Of a stretch of 39,776 nucleotides of DNA, positions 15,940 through 24,861 are shown one piece after another (within the stretch, counting starts at the first letter, position 1; each line of letters opens with the position of its first letter). The notes below the pieces were generated by a model. It made no database searches, was not told the origin of the DNA, and worked only from the letters and a program-made list of their open reading frames with translations. Source of the DNA: an uncultured Pseudomonadota bacterium (lineage in GTDB: Bacteria; Myxococcota_A; Bradymonadia; Bradymonadales; GCA-2716585); assembly GCA_937123825.1 (NCBI GenBank), contig CAKZKQ010000549.1:1-39776 (forward strand), written 5' to 3'. The translations under genes were made by a program, and so were the position numbers.

Positions 15940-18492
15940 ATGGATCTCTCACCGCTGAAGGTGCTCATCGTTGATCAGAGCGACAAAATGGCCACGCGCC
16001 TCAAAGCCTTTCTGCAAAAGCAGGGCTTTCAGGCCCGAGCCTGCCCAGGGCCGCGCGCCTCGGCGTTGCTCCAGGACAATCAAGTCGATGTGGTGATGTT
16101 GGACGCCGATTTGCGCGGCGCAGACCCCTTGGAGTTGTGCTATCTGGCCCGCAAGGGATCCAACCCTGCTCGGATCGTGTTGATGACCTCCAAGCACACC
16201 GATGAAGGGTCCATAGGCCTCTTTGGGGCCGAGGCGACGCTGGCCAAACCCTTCAGCGGCAAGGAACTCAAAACACTCCTGCAGAAGCTGCGCTCTGGGG
16301 CGCTGGCCGCACCAAAACCAACCCGCGCCCCCGAGCCCATCCGCCCCGTGCGTCAAGCTCGCCCCTCTCCTCGCCAGGACCACGCACCCGCCGAACCGCC
16401 TTCGCGCCCCGCCATGCGTCCGCCGCCCAACTCCAGGCCCCGGGTCCGTGGGTTCTCTGGCAAACTCAGCGGCAACACCGCCGAGCCCGTCCGGCGCACG
16501 GGGGCGATCTCGGTCGATGCGGCCCTCGAAGCCTCCAGGCGCGTGCCGCCACGGCGAGGAGGGTCGGCGCCTCGAACGATCATGCACAATGCCGGCAAGT
16601 TGGAGTCGACCCCGTTTCCGGCGCTGCTCTACAAGCTCTTTGCCAATCAGGACACCGGTGTCCTGACGATCTACCGAGATGGCTCTGAGCGAGTCATCTT
16701 TTTTGACAAGGGCGAGCCCGTTTACTCGTCCAGCAACGCCACCAACGACTCGCTGGGGGCGGTGTTGGTCAAGTTTGGTTACATGGAGCTTGAGGGGCTC
16801 AATTTGGCCCTTCAGGAGCGGCACGACGGCGAGGCGCTGGGTCAATTGCTGGTCGAGCGGGGGCTGATCAGCGCTGAGATGTTGCTCGAAGGGTTGGAGC
16901 GCCAGATCTACGAGCGGATTTTGGGGTGTTTTTCCTTCAACACCGGCTCCTACATCTTTGGTTCGGGCCAGGAGCACATGTTGGAGCAGGTGCGCCAGTT
17001 CCGTCAGAACCCGATCCAGTTGATTTTTGATGGTGTGGAGCGCTTTGTGGGCCCCAATGTGTTGGCCGAGAAGCTCCAGGGGAACCTCAAGCAGTACATC
17101 GTGCGCACCGAGAAGTTTGAAGACTTCCTGCCCCACGTGCCCGAAGACGACGGGTGGAGGGCGCAGATCCTGGGGCAAATCGATGGCCACACCACGCTCC
17201 AGGCGCTGACGGCGGCCAACGGCGCCCAGATCATGCGCCTCTTGCGTCTGGTCTGGTCGCTGCGCTCGGCAGACATGATCGACTTTCTGGATACCCCACG
17301 GGCCTCGGCGGAGCGCTCGGCCGACAAGGCCAGACTCCCGTCGAGGGCCCCGACGCTCTACAATGTGGATCCCGATGCGCTCAAGCGTGTCTTGCAGCGC
17401 GCACGCGCCGAGCACTCCAGCGACAAGAACCCAGTCAGGGGCAACGCCCCGATCCCGGCCAGACCTGCTGCGCCGCCTCTCGCCGCGGCCCAGGATCCTG
17501 CGCAGGCGCACAAGCGCGAGGCGCTGACCAAGGTGGTGCTCGACTACACCATGCGCCTTGGAGAGCAGGATCACTGGCAGTTGTTGGGGGTGTCCCAGGA
17601 GGCCAGTCCATCGGAGGTCCGCCAAGCGTTTCAAAAGGCCACGGCTGAGATTCCCGCCAAAGACCTCGACATGCTCAGCCCTCAGGTCCGCAAGCAGGCC
17701 GTGGAGGTCCTGGCGGCCCTCAAGCGGGCGTTTACGACCATCAACGACCCCACGCGCCGCAAGCGCTACACCGACAGCATCCTCAAGCGCAAGAAGCCCC
17801 CGATCCGTCCGCCACGCCCCAAGGGCTCGCGCGGCATCCGTGGCCGGCGTCAGGAGTCCGCCCAGGCAGGTGGGAGGGAGGCGCCAGGCAAGACTGGCAA
17901 GAACCCGGTGGTGCGTCCCGAACCCGATGTCAAAGATGCGGTGGAGGCGATCTCTCAACCCGACATGCGCAAGCCTCCCATGAGGATGTTCACGCCCGAA
18001 GAGCCGCTTGCGGCGCCCGATTACGACCTGGAAGCGTCGCACAGCGAGATGCTGATCAAGCTGCGCCGCGTGCGCCGCTCGGTGCAGCGGGGGCGTTGGA
18101 AAGAGGCTTACCAGTTGGCGCGCTCGCTGGCGTCGGTCGACAACGGGCAAAACCACGAGTTGAACGTCTTGCTGGCCTGGATCGTCTTCAACCTGCCCCA
18201 CGATGATCGGCTCAAGCAGGCGCGCGTGTGTCGCAGCCGCATCGAGTTCGAGCTGCAGCTCGACAACTGCATGCCCGACGCCTACTACTACATCGGCCGA
18301 ATCGCCGAGCGGCAGGGCGACGTCGTCGACGCCGTCAAACATTTCAGGGCGTGCGTGACCCTGGCGCCTCGCCATAAAGGCGCGCGCGAGTGCATTGACC
18401 GCCTCAGGGAGCACCCGGCGCTGGTGGCCGCGGCTGAAAATGACGCTGAAGAGGGGGTGTTGGGCCGCTTGAAGGATCTCTTCAAGCGTTGA
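15940..18492 (+). CDS. Receiver-DUF4388-DnaJ-like-TPR fusion protein
   Basis: The ATG at 15940 begins MDLSPLKVLIVDQSD, a receiver-domain start; an upstream ATG at 15883 adds nothing conserved. The receiver (1-112) has acidic D12, putative phospho-acceptor D55, T83/S84 and K103. A Pro/Arg linker leads to a DUF4388/PATAN domain (about 214-345: KLESTPFPALLYKLF...GVLTIYRDGSERVIFFDKGEPVYSSS). At about 533-615 a J-domain-like segment (WQLLGVSQEASPSEVRQAFQKA...AFTTINDPTRRKRY) lacks the HPD tripeptide needed to activate DnaK. The C-terminus (about 697-830) is TPR-like. It is probably a signalling scaffold, typical of myxobacterial relatives. Its stop overlaps the convergent LysR gene by 11 bp. Confidence 0.85.
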   Translation: MDLSPLKVLIVDQSDKMATRLKAFLQKQGFQARACPGPRASALLQDNQVDVVMLDADLRGADPLELCYLARKGSNPARIVLMTSKHTDEGSIGLFGAEATLAKPFSGKELKTLLQKLRSGALAAPKPTRAPEPIRPVRQARPSPRQDHAPAEPPSRPAMRPPPNSRPRVRGFSGKLSGNTAEPVRRTGAISVDAALEASRRVPPRRGGSAPRTIMHNAGKLESTPFPALLYKLFANQDTGVLTIYRDGSERVIFFDKGEPVYSSSNATNDSLGAVLVKFGYMELEGLNLALQERHDGEALGQLLVERGLISAEMLLEGLERQIYERILGCFSFNTGSYIFGSGQEHMLEQVRQFRQNPIQLIFDGVERFVGPNVLAEKLQGNLKQYIVRTEKFEDFLPHVPEDDGWRAQILGQIDGHTTLQALTAANGAQIMRLLRLVWSLRSADMIDFLDTPRASAERSADKARLPSRAPTLYNVDPDALKRVLQRARAEHSSDKNPVRGNAPIPARPAAPPLAAAQDPAQAHKREALTKVVLDYTMRLGEQDHWQLLGVSQEASPSEVRQAFQKATAEIPAKDLDMLSPQVRKQAVEVLAALKRAFTTINDPTRRKRYTDSILKRKKPPIRPPRPKGSRGIRGRRQESAQAGGREAPGKTGKNPVVRPEPDVKDAVEAISQPDMRKPPMRMFTPEEPLAAPDYDLEASHSEMLIKLRRVRRSVQRGRWKEAYQLARSLASVDNGQNHELNVLLAWIVFNLPHDDRLKQARVCRSRIEFELQLDNCMPDAYYYIGRIAERQGDVVDAVKHFRACVTLAPRHKGARECIDRLREHPALVAAAENDAEEGVLGRLKDLFKR

Positions 18493-19462
18493 TGAGTTCC
18501 CGGGCGATCTGGGCGAGCCCTTCGCGCAGCCACGTGTGGGCAGGGTCGGCCTGTTTGTCGGCGTGGAAGCCCATGGAGATGGTCAGCTTGGCCGACTGGA
18601 GCGGCAGGGGTTGGCTGGCCAGTCGGTGGCTTTGCTCAAGCGCCTTGGCGACGCGCTGAGGCACGATGGCCACCAGATCGGTGTTTTGCAGAAAGTCTCC
18701 CAGACCTGTCAGGCGGTTGGTGCGCAGCGACACGCGCCGCCTGAGCCCCAACTCCAGCAGCGCATTGTCCACCACGTCTCCGATCCGGCCTTCGGGCTCA
18801 AGCACCACTTGTGGGTGCGCGGCCAGACGTCCGAGCGTCAGGGGACCTTGTTGGCAGGGGTGCTCTTTGCGGGCCAGGCACACGTGGGGTTCTTCGACGA
18901 GTTTGACCCAGATGTGATCGCCCTGGGTGTGGGTGGGGGGCATCAAGACCAGATCGACGCGTTCGTCTTCAAGGGCGCGCTGGGGGTTGGGATCCAACGC
19001 GTTGATGTCCAGACGGATACCGGGGGCACTCTCGCGCAGCGTCCGCACCAGCGAGGGCAGCAGCAAGCGCGTGCTGTATTCGTCGCTGAGGATGTGGAAG
19101 GTCTTGCGCGCATGAGAGGGGTCAAAGCCGGGTCTGGCGGTGATGACCTGGATGACTTCCTGGAGCGTGCGGCGCAAGAGCGGCTCAAGCGTTCTGGCAA
19201 AGGGCGTTGGCCGCATGCCGCGGCCGGTGCGCACAAAGAGTGGGTCCTCAAAGTGATCGCGCAGGCGACGCAGCGCGCGGCTCATCCCCGATTGGGTCAG
19301 GCCCAGGTTCTGGGCGGCTTTGGAGACGTTTTCTTCACGCAGCAACGCGTCGAGCGCCACAAGCAGGTTCAGATCCATCTGGCGCATGCGGCCAAGCGCG
19401 GTGGTCTCTTCTTCTTGTGCTTGAGGCTCCATATCAATGGGAACCGGCATTGGATAGCTCAT
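18482..19462 (-). CDS. LysR-family regulator, NodD/LeuO-like
   Basis: 326 residues from the ATG at 19462. After a 29-residue acidic extension comes the winged HTH (MDLNLLVALDALLREENVSKAA...SGMSRALRRLR, HTH about 45-66), with the FEDPLFVRTGRGMRPT segment characteristic of the NodD/LeuO branch. A periplasmic-binding-protein-like effector domain follows (FHILSDEYSTRLLLPSLV, VDLVLMPP). The effector is unknown. The start lies inside the 3' end of the kinase gene (29-nt overlap) without a good ribosome site, so translation is probably coupled to the kinase. No divergent target gene is adjacent, which is unusual for the family. Confidence 0.88.
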   Translation of the reverse strand: MSYPMPVPIDMEPQAQEEETTALGRMRQMDLNLLVALDALLREENVSKAAQNLGLTQSGMSRALRRLRDHFEDPLFVRTGRGMRPTPFARTLEPLLRRTLQEVIQVITARPGFDPSHARKTFHILSDEYSTRLLLPSLVRTLRESAPGIRLDINALDPNPQRALEDERVDLVLMPPTHTQGDHIWVKLVEEPHVCLARKEHPCQQGPLTLGRLAAHPQVVLEPEGRIGDVVDNALLELGLRRRVSLRTNRLTGLGDFLQNTDLVAIVPQRVAKALEQSHRLASQPLPLQSAKLTISMGFHADKQADPAHTWLREGLAQIARELINA

Positions 19463-20339
19463 GATAGATTTTAACCAGTTTCTGGCGGACAACTCGGGCG
19501 TTCTGAGGGCGTTGATCGGGGTCCTTGACCAGGAGCCAGTCGATCAACTCCAGCAGCTCGGCGTGGGGCTCTTCTTTGAGCTTCCACAGCGTGGCTGCCG
19601 AGGGCGGTGCGCCATGAGCGTGGCCTTGCAGGACAGGCAGGAGCCCACCTGAGAACGGGCATCGGCCCGTGACCAGTTCGTAAAGGATCACACCGAGTGA
19701 GTAGAGGTCCGAGCGGTGATCAATGGGGTGGCCTTGAGCCATCTCTGGAGACATATAGAGCGCCGTGCCGCACAGTTGTCCTGGGCGCGTCAGCATCAAT
19801 TCCGGATCGGGGTCTTTGGCCAGGCCGAAGTCGATCAGCTTGGCCCGCGCGGGGGCTGGTTTGATTTGCAGGAAGATGTTGCTGGGCTTCAGATCGCGGT
19901 GGACAACGCCAAGTTGGCCGACGGCCTCAAGCGCGCTGGCGATCTGACCGGTGATGCTGACCACGGCGTGAAGTGGCAGTGCGCCGTGGCGCTTGACGTA
20001 CCGGTAGAGGCTCCAGCCGCGCAGCAGCTCCATGACGATGTAGTGGCTCTCGAGCCGTTCGTCGAAGCCAAAGTCAATGAAGTGCGACACGTTGGTGTGG
20101 TTGAGCGATGAGAGGATCCGCGCTTCGCGCTCAAAGCGAGACAGGATCCGTGGTTTGACCACGTCTTGCGAGAGCACTTTTACGGCGCAGCTCTGACCGG
20201 TCATCATCGATTCAGCTTTGTAGACCGTGGCCATGCCGCCCTGGCCGACGATGCCCGTCAGCTTCCAGCGGCCACCAAGCACCTGGCCAACCTCTTCTTT
20301 GGCCTGCTCCAACCTCGTCTGTGCTTTTGATGCTTCCAT
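19434..20339 (-). CDS. Soluble Ser/Thr protein kinase (Hanks type)
   Basis: The start is the ATG at 20339 (301 residues, MEASKAQTRLEQ). The longer frame to 20468 has no kinase homology. The Gly-loop is GQGGMATVYKA (about 32-42), the catalytic Lys is in AVKVL (K54), the helix-C Glu is in FEREARIL, the catalytic loop is HRDLKPSN (147-154, D149), DFGLAKD is at 170-176, and the activation segment ends GTALYMSPEMAQG. The domain fills the whole protein, with no membrane helix or sensor domain, so the kinase is cytoplasmic and must be controlled by partners. It overlaps the LysR gene downstream. Confidence 0.93.
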   Translation of the reverse strand: MEASKAQTRLEQAKEEVGQVLGGRWKLTGIVGQGGMATVYKAESMMTGQSCAVKVLSQDVVKPRILSRFEREARILSSLNHTNVSHFIDFGFDERLESHYIVMELLRGWSLYRYVKRHGALPLHAVVSITGQIASALEAVGQLGVVHRDLKPSNIFLQIKPAPARAKLIDFGLAKDPDPELMLTRPGQLCGTALYMSPEMAQGHPIDHRSDLYSLGVILYELVTGRCPFSGGLLPVLQGHAHGAPPSAATLWKLKEEPHAELLELIDWLLVKDPDQRPQNARVVRQKLVKIYHELSNAGSH

Positions 20340-20643
20340 GATAAATCCAGCCCTGTTGTGTGGCACCCCGTCAAGTCGGGCTTGCTCCTTAGTCCGACAC
20401 GTCCATGATGTTTCCACGTTGCATCTTTTCGCCGTCAACATCCAGCGAAAAGTCCTCACATCCCACAAGGTGTGTAAGGGCGCACCATAGTATCCATTCC
20501 CAGCTCCGCCCGGAACTGAGGACGTTGTGCCTTGAGAGGGGTTGCGCGGAAAACTGTGACATGCCAGTTTTTGTTTCCACGCTTGCTGAATTAATCTAGT
20601 TCAGGTGTAAAAGGACTGCAACCCGAAAAGTATAATAAATGTG
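20340..20643. other. Intergenic gap between MarR and kinase genes
   Basis: About 300 bp. No gene could be supported. It presumably holds the kinase promoter and the MarR terminator, but neither was clear. An AT-rich patch with TATAAT-like sequence lies near 20628-20640, right behind the MarR stop. Confidence 0.35.
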
Positions 20644-21141
20644 TTATTTTGTCGTGTGATTGGATTTTGTGGGCTGAAAGGGCCCATCGGGGCCCGGCGC
20701 ACCTGTTTGAGGGTCCTCGTCCATGAGGGACACGATCCGTTGCAGGACCCAGTCGATCAGCGCTTGTTCGCCGTCGTGGAGTTGGCCCAGGTTTGTGGCC
20801 AGATGCCCTTGGAGGGCCGAGGGCGCTGTTTTGAGGATGTCGTGCCCTGCAGGGGTCAGCGTCAAGACCGTGCGTCGCTTGTCGCTGGGGTGAGGGGAGC
20901 GTGCGATCAGCGCGCGGGACGTGAGTCGGTCCAGAATGCCGGTCACAGTGGGGCGACTTAGGGAAACCTGACGTGCCAATTCACTTGGCGTGATGTTGTG
21001 GTGTTCCTGGATCTCTTTGAGACAAGTCAACTGGGGGCTGGTCAGTTGAACGCTGCGGGCCAGCTTGTGGCTGTGTTGGTTGGTGGCCTGGATGATGCGT
21101 TGCAGAGAGCGCAGGATGCTGTCTTCGTAGCGACTGTTCAT
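20644..21141 (-). CDS. MarR-family transcriptional regulator
   Basis: 165 residues. Helices at 5-45 form the dimer part. The winged helix-turn-helix is clear: TPSELARQVSLSRPTVTGILDRLTSRALI (about 51-79) followed by the wing RSPHPSDKRRTVLTLTPAG with the conserved D-R-R. A Ser/Thr/Pro/Asn-rich tail of about 25 residues follows the core. These proteins usually repress their own and neighbouring genes and respond to small ligands. It sits 188 nt downstream of the surface protein gene on the same strand. No palindromic operator was found upstream, so targets are not evident. Confidence 0.88.
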   Translation of the reverse strand: MNSRYEDSILRSLQRIIQATNQHSHKLARSVQLTSPQLTCLKEIQEHHNITPSELARQVSLSRPTVTGILDRLTSRALIARSPHPSDKRRTVLTLTPAGHDILKTAPSALQGHLATNLGQLHDGEQALIDWVLQRIVSLMDEDPQTGAPGPDGPFQPTKSNHTTK

Positions 21142-21329
21142 GGGCCTCGTGGGTGTGCCTGAGGAGGCGCCTTTTTGAGCCCTCCAGTGGTCCGCCGCCA
21201 GCGAGCGCTGAAGGGCTGTGGGCAGGGATAATGTGTCGAGCCCTGCGTGTTGGCGCGTCGCTTTGTGTCATGCCTCCAAAGGCCGTTGGATGCAAGTAAT
21301 CCCGGGTGAACAGGCGAGTCGATTTTTGA

Positions 21330-24300
21330 CTATCGACGGCGCCTTGCCCAGGCCAGCGAGAGTAAGAGCAGGGCCATGGGCCACAGGGGGGGGGCGGGGC
21401 GTTGCCCATTGGCGGCGCAGCCCAGCAGGTTGCTGCCTTGGATGATAAAGTCGCCCTCGTCGTCTTGTTGCGGGTCTGTGTCGTCCTGATCGTCGCCCGC
21501 GTCGTCATCACAGACATCCCCGATGTTGTCCATGTCGGTGTCGAGTTGATCGGGGTTGGCGTCATCGGGGCAGTTGTCGTTGTCGTCGATGACGCCGTCG
21601 CCGTCGCGATCGGCCTGTGCATCGTCGTCGCCGTCGTTGGGGTCGATTTCGCCGTCATCCACGCGGCCGTTGCGGTTGGTGTCTTCGTCGCCGTCACGCA
21701 CGCCGCCGTTGTCGGTGTCGGGGTCGAGCGGATCGGTGGTGGTGCTGGGGTCGGCGTCGGCCACAAAGTTGCCCGCGTCCTCATCGGTCCCAGGCCCTGC
21801 GTCGGTCAGCCCAAGCTCAGTGCCATCGAGGATGCCGTCGCCGTCAGAGTCGGGGTCCAGCGCATTGATCAGCCCGTCTCCGTCGGTGTCGTCCCCGCGC
21901 TGAGGTTCATCGCCATCAAGCACGCCATCGTCATCGCTGTCGGCGTCCAGAGGGTCTGTCCCCAGGCCGACCTCGGCCAGATCGCTTAGCCCATCCCCGT
22001 CTGAGTCCAGGACCGCGTCGTCGTCTGGGTCGTTGGGGTCTCCTTCTTCATCATCAACGCGACCGTTGAAGTTGCGGTCCTCAACACCATCTGGGACCCC
22101 ACCGGTATCGGTGTCTGGATCGAGTGGGTCGGTGGTGGTGCTGGGATCGGCGTCGGGGACAAAGTTGCCCACGCTCTCGTCGGTTCCGGGTCCTGGGGTA
22201 GTCAGTCCTAGCTCGGTGCCATCGAGGATGCCGTCGCCGTCCGAGTCAGGGTCCAGCGCGTTGATCAGCCCGTCCCCATCGGTGTCCTGGTCGGGTTGGG
22301 GCTCTTCATCATCGGGCACACCGTCGTCGTCGGTGTCGGCGTCAAAGGGATCGGTGCCCAGCGCCACCTCATCGGCGTCGATGAGCCCGTCACCGTCGGT
22401 GTCTCCCGTGGCCTCGTCGTCGTCGCTGGGATCGAGCGGATCGGCTTCACCCATATCCACGCGGCCATTGAAGTTGGTGTCTTCGGCGCCGTCACCCACG
22501 CCGCCAAAGTCAGTGTCTGGGTTGACGGGGCTGGTGGTGGTGGAGGGGTCGGCGTCGGGGACAAAGTTGCCCACGGCGCGGTCGGTGTCGGGGTGCAGGT
22601 CGGCCTCGGTCAAGCCGCTCTCGGTGCCGTCGAGGATGCCGTCGCCGTCGCTGTCAGGGTCCAGCGCGTTGATCAGCCCGTCGCCGTCGGTGTCCACGGC
22701 AAAGTCGGCCTCGTCTCCGTCCGGCACGCCGTCATCGTCGCTGTCTCGATCGTCTGGATCGGTCCCAATTCGGGTCTCCAGGTCGTCCGAGAGCCCATCG
22801 CCGTCCCGATCCCCGCCGGGTTGATCGTCTGCCGGCTCATTGGGGTCCAGCTCCTGGCCGTCCACGCGGCCATTGCGGTTGGTGTCTTCCTCGCCGTCGG
22901 GAACGCCGCCAAAGTCCGTGTCGGGATTGACCATGCTGGTGGTGGTGGAGGGATCCTCATCGGGCACAAAGCGGCCTCTGGAGACCCGCGTGTCGGGGTG
23001 GGGCTCGGTCAAGCCGCGCTCGGTGCCGTCCAGAATGCCGTCGCCGTCGCTGTCGGGATCAAGCGCGTTGATCAGCCCGTCCCCATCGGTGTCGTGGCTC
23101 CAGTTGTCCTCTTCACCATCGGGGATGCCGTCGTCGTCGGTGTCGGCGTCAAAGGGGTTGGAGCCGTTCTCCAACTCGGCGTCGTTGGAAATCCCGTCGC
23201 CGTCGTCGTCCGGCGGCGGCTCATCGTCGGCCGGGTCGTTGGGATCCAGATCGTCGCGGCCCTCGCGCCCGTCATGGTTGATGTCCTCCACGCCGTCGGG
23301 GATCCCCCCGTTGTCCGTGTCGGGGTCATCAGGGTTGGTGGTGGTGTCGGGATCGGCGTCGGGGACAAAGTTGCCCACTGCCTGGTCGGTGTCGGGGTGC
23401 AAGTCGGCCTCGGTCAAGCCGCTCTCGGTGCCGTCCAAAATGCCGTCGTTGTCGCTGTCGGGGTCCAGCGCGTCGCGCAGCCCGTCGCCGTCGGTGTCGT
23501 CGAGCCCGTCGGCCGCGTCGGTCAGGCCGTCATCGTCGGTGTCGGCGTCCAACGGGTCGGTGCCCGCCTGGCGCTCGTCTTCGTCCGGGGCGCCGTCGTT
23601 GTCGTCATCGTCGTCACAGGCGTCTCCCTGCCCGTCGCCGTCAGTGTCGATTTGGTCGGCGTTGGGGACCCCCAGGCAGTTGTCGAGCGGATCGTGGATG
23701 GTGTCCCGGTCTTCATCGATCAAAGGCGGCGAGGTCACCTCCACAATGGCGTACATCCACGACACACAGTCCTGATCGGTCAGTACGCGGATCTCTGCTT
23801 CGGTGGTGCCGCCATCAAGGGCGTCGGTGACATCATCGACCCGGTGATCAAACAACAACCCATCGGTGCCTTGGAATGCGTCCTGAGCGATCAGCTCGCC
23901 CTGAAACTCCAAGCGGTTGTTGTCCCGTTGCCCGTCTCCGACGCCGACGTGGAGCAAAGCCCGAGAGCGCCTGGCCGGGACCGGGTCAAGCTGGAGCTGC
24001 TCGCGAAAGTCCGCCGCTGTGCCAATGGCGATCATGCCATCGTCGAGCACAATCTGGGTGGTGTCTTCGGAGTTGGGCTGGGAGTAGATCACCACCAACG
24101 ACAGGCCCTGGCTGTCAAAGCGGGGGTCGATCGACGAGGGGAAACCCGTCACTGTGTAGGTGCCAGGGCCCGCGACGAGGTTGGTGACGTCCGCGCGGAA
24201 AGCCTGGTTGCGGTTGATGACGCCCCAACACGTGTTTCCCCCATCCCCAATGCGCAGCATGCTGACCAGCGCTCCCTCAAAGGTCAGATCTAATGTAAAG

Positions 24301-24608
24301 GGGGTTTGGGTCCCGTGGGTGTTGATGTAGAGGTAGGCCTGCTCAATCACAGCGCCCGCCGGTAAACTCAACTCCAAAGAGGCGCTGACCCGAGGGGTGT
24401 CATCCACGCGACCTGCCGTGCCCGCAGCGGCAAAGGCCACCCCACCGCCCGTCAGTGCTTCATTATAAGTGTTGCCCAGAGTGCCACTCCCGTTGGCGTG
24501 CGCGCTTTGGGCACCCAGCGTGAACGCCAGGGCGCCGCAGGCCATCAACAAGGCTTGTTTGGTGGCAGCTTTGGTCAGTGGAGTGAAACGCTTTGTCGTC
24601 GGGTGCAT
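21330..24608 (-). CDS. Giant thrombospondin type-3 repeat surface protein
   Basis: 1092 residues from the ATG at 24608, which starts a clear signal peptide (1-38, ending SAHA). Residues about 39-300 form a beta-rich N-terminal domain. From about 305 come thrombospondin type-3 calcium-binding motifs (DTDGDGxxDxxD), arranged as five large tandem units of about 130 residues, each with DTDGDGLINALDPDSDGDG, then GNFVPDADPSTTT, then NGRVD. A final pair of TSP3 motifs (DNCPDDANPDQLDTD) leads to the C-terminus: GCAANGQ, a hydrophobic segment, and a terminal RRRR, resembling the MYXO-CTERM sorting tail. It is probably calcium-stabilised and surface-exposed, and it is extremely acidic. Confidence 0.9.
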   Translation of the reverse strand: MHPTTKRFTPLTKAATKQALLMACGALAFTLGAQSAHANGSGTLGNTYNEALTGGGVAFAAAGTAGRVDDTPRVSASLELSLPAGAVIEQAYLYINTHGTQTPFTLDLTFEGALVSMLRIGDGGNTCWGVINRNQAFRADVTNLVAGPGTYTVTGFPSSIDPRFDSQGLSLVVIYSQPNSEDTTQIVLDDGMIAIGTAADFREQLQLDPVPARRSRALLHVGVGDGQRDNNRLEFQGELIAQDAFQGTDGLLFDHRVDDVTDALDGGTTEAEIRVLTDQDCVSWMYAIVEVTSPPLIDEDRDTIHDPLDNCLGVPNADQIDTDGDGQGDACDDDDDNDGAPDEDERQAGTDPLDADTDDDGLTDAADGLDDTDGDGLRDALDPDSDNDGILDGTESGLTEADLHPDTDQAVGNFVPDADPDTTTNPDDPDTDNGGIPDGVEDINHDGREGRDDLDPNDPADDEPPPDDDGDGISNDAELENGSNPFDADTDDDGIPDGEEDNWSHDTDGDGLINALDPDSDGDGILDGTERGLTEPHPDTRVSRGRFVPDEDPSTTTSMVNPDTDFGGVPDGEEDTNRNGRVDGQELDPNEPADDQPGGDRDGDGLSDDLETRIGTDPDDRDSDDDGVPDGDEADFAVDTDGDGLINALDPDSDGDGILDGTESGLTEADLHPDTDRAVGNFVPDADPSTTTSPVNPDTDFGGVGDGAEDTNFNGRVDMGEADPLDPSDDDEATGDTDGDGLIDADEVALGTDPFDADTDDDGVPDDEEPQPDQDTDGDGLINALDPDSDGDGILDGTELGLTTPGPGTDESVGNFVPDADPSTTTDPLDPDTDTGGVPDGVEDRNFNGRVDDEEGDPNDPDDDAVLDSDGDGLSDLAEVGLGTDPLDADSDDDGVLDGDEPQRGDDTDGDGLINALDPDSDGDGILDGTELGLTDAGPGTDEDAGNFVADADPSTTTDPLDPDTDNGGVRDGDEDTNRNGRVDDGEIDPNDGDDDAQADRDGDGVIDDNDNCPDDANPDQLDTDMDNIGDVCDDDAGDDQDDTDPQQDDEGDFIIQGSNLLGCAANGQRPAPPLWPMALLLLSLAWARRRR
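21565..23570. repeat. Five tandem ~400-bp coding repeats
   Basis: Within the surface protein gene, five units of about 400 bp repeat at both DNA and protein level. The starts of the TDP-x-DAD block fall near 23570, 23165, 22765, 22360 and 21965 (minus strand). The second to fifth are most alike (ALDPDSDGDGILDGTE); the first has DALDPDSDNDG and a different tail. Internal recombination could change the number of units. Confidence 0.8.
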
Positions 24609-24730
24609 AAGCTTTTGATGTTCGGGTGTTGTTGTCTTATGGCTGCGCCCACCACATTGAGGCGTGCCGTGTCGCACAGAGCATCACGGCGATCGCTGGG
24701 GTGTGTATCGGATTGTGGTTCAGGGCACTG

Positions 24731-24752
24731 ACCTACACAAAGCAGTGTAGGT
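24731..24752. other. Perfect 8-bp inverted repeat
   Basis: ACCTACAC (24731-24738) and GTGTAGGT (24745-24752) are exact inverted copies around AAAGCA. They lie about 125 bp upstream of the surface protein start and downstream of the small membrane protein gene. There is no T-run on the minus strand, so a regulator operator or RNA hairpin is more likely than a classical terminator. Which protein binds is unknown. Confidence 0.45.
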
Positions 24753-24861
24753 GTGTTGGATGTCAGATGCCAGTGCGAAGCGCGCAAGTCTGCGCCGCCG
24801 CCTGTTTCAGTGGTATGAGAGGGGGTTTGTTGTCGCTTGAATGGGTCGGTGGGTCTCGCTG

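Noticed and set aside
15949..18414. 821-codon minus-strand open frame
   Set aside because: Antisense of the receiver/DUF4388 gene, whose domains are clear.
20580..20620. Possible minus-strand promoter for the kinase gene
   Set aside because: A TTGCAG/TAGATT pair with 17-nt spacing matches consensus poorly (3 of 6 and 4 of 6).
21565..23570. Regular spaced repeats considered as a CRISPR array
   Set aside because: The period is about 400 bp and the repeats are coding and degenerate, with no spacer structure.
22296..24293. 665-codon plus-strand frame rich in Val and Gly
   Set aside because: Antisense of the TSP3 repeats; the Val/Gly richness simply mirrors Asp codons on the other strand.
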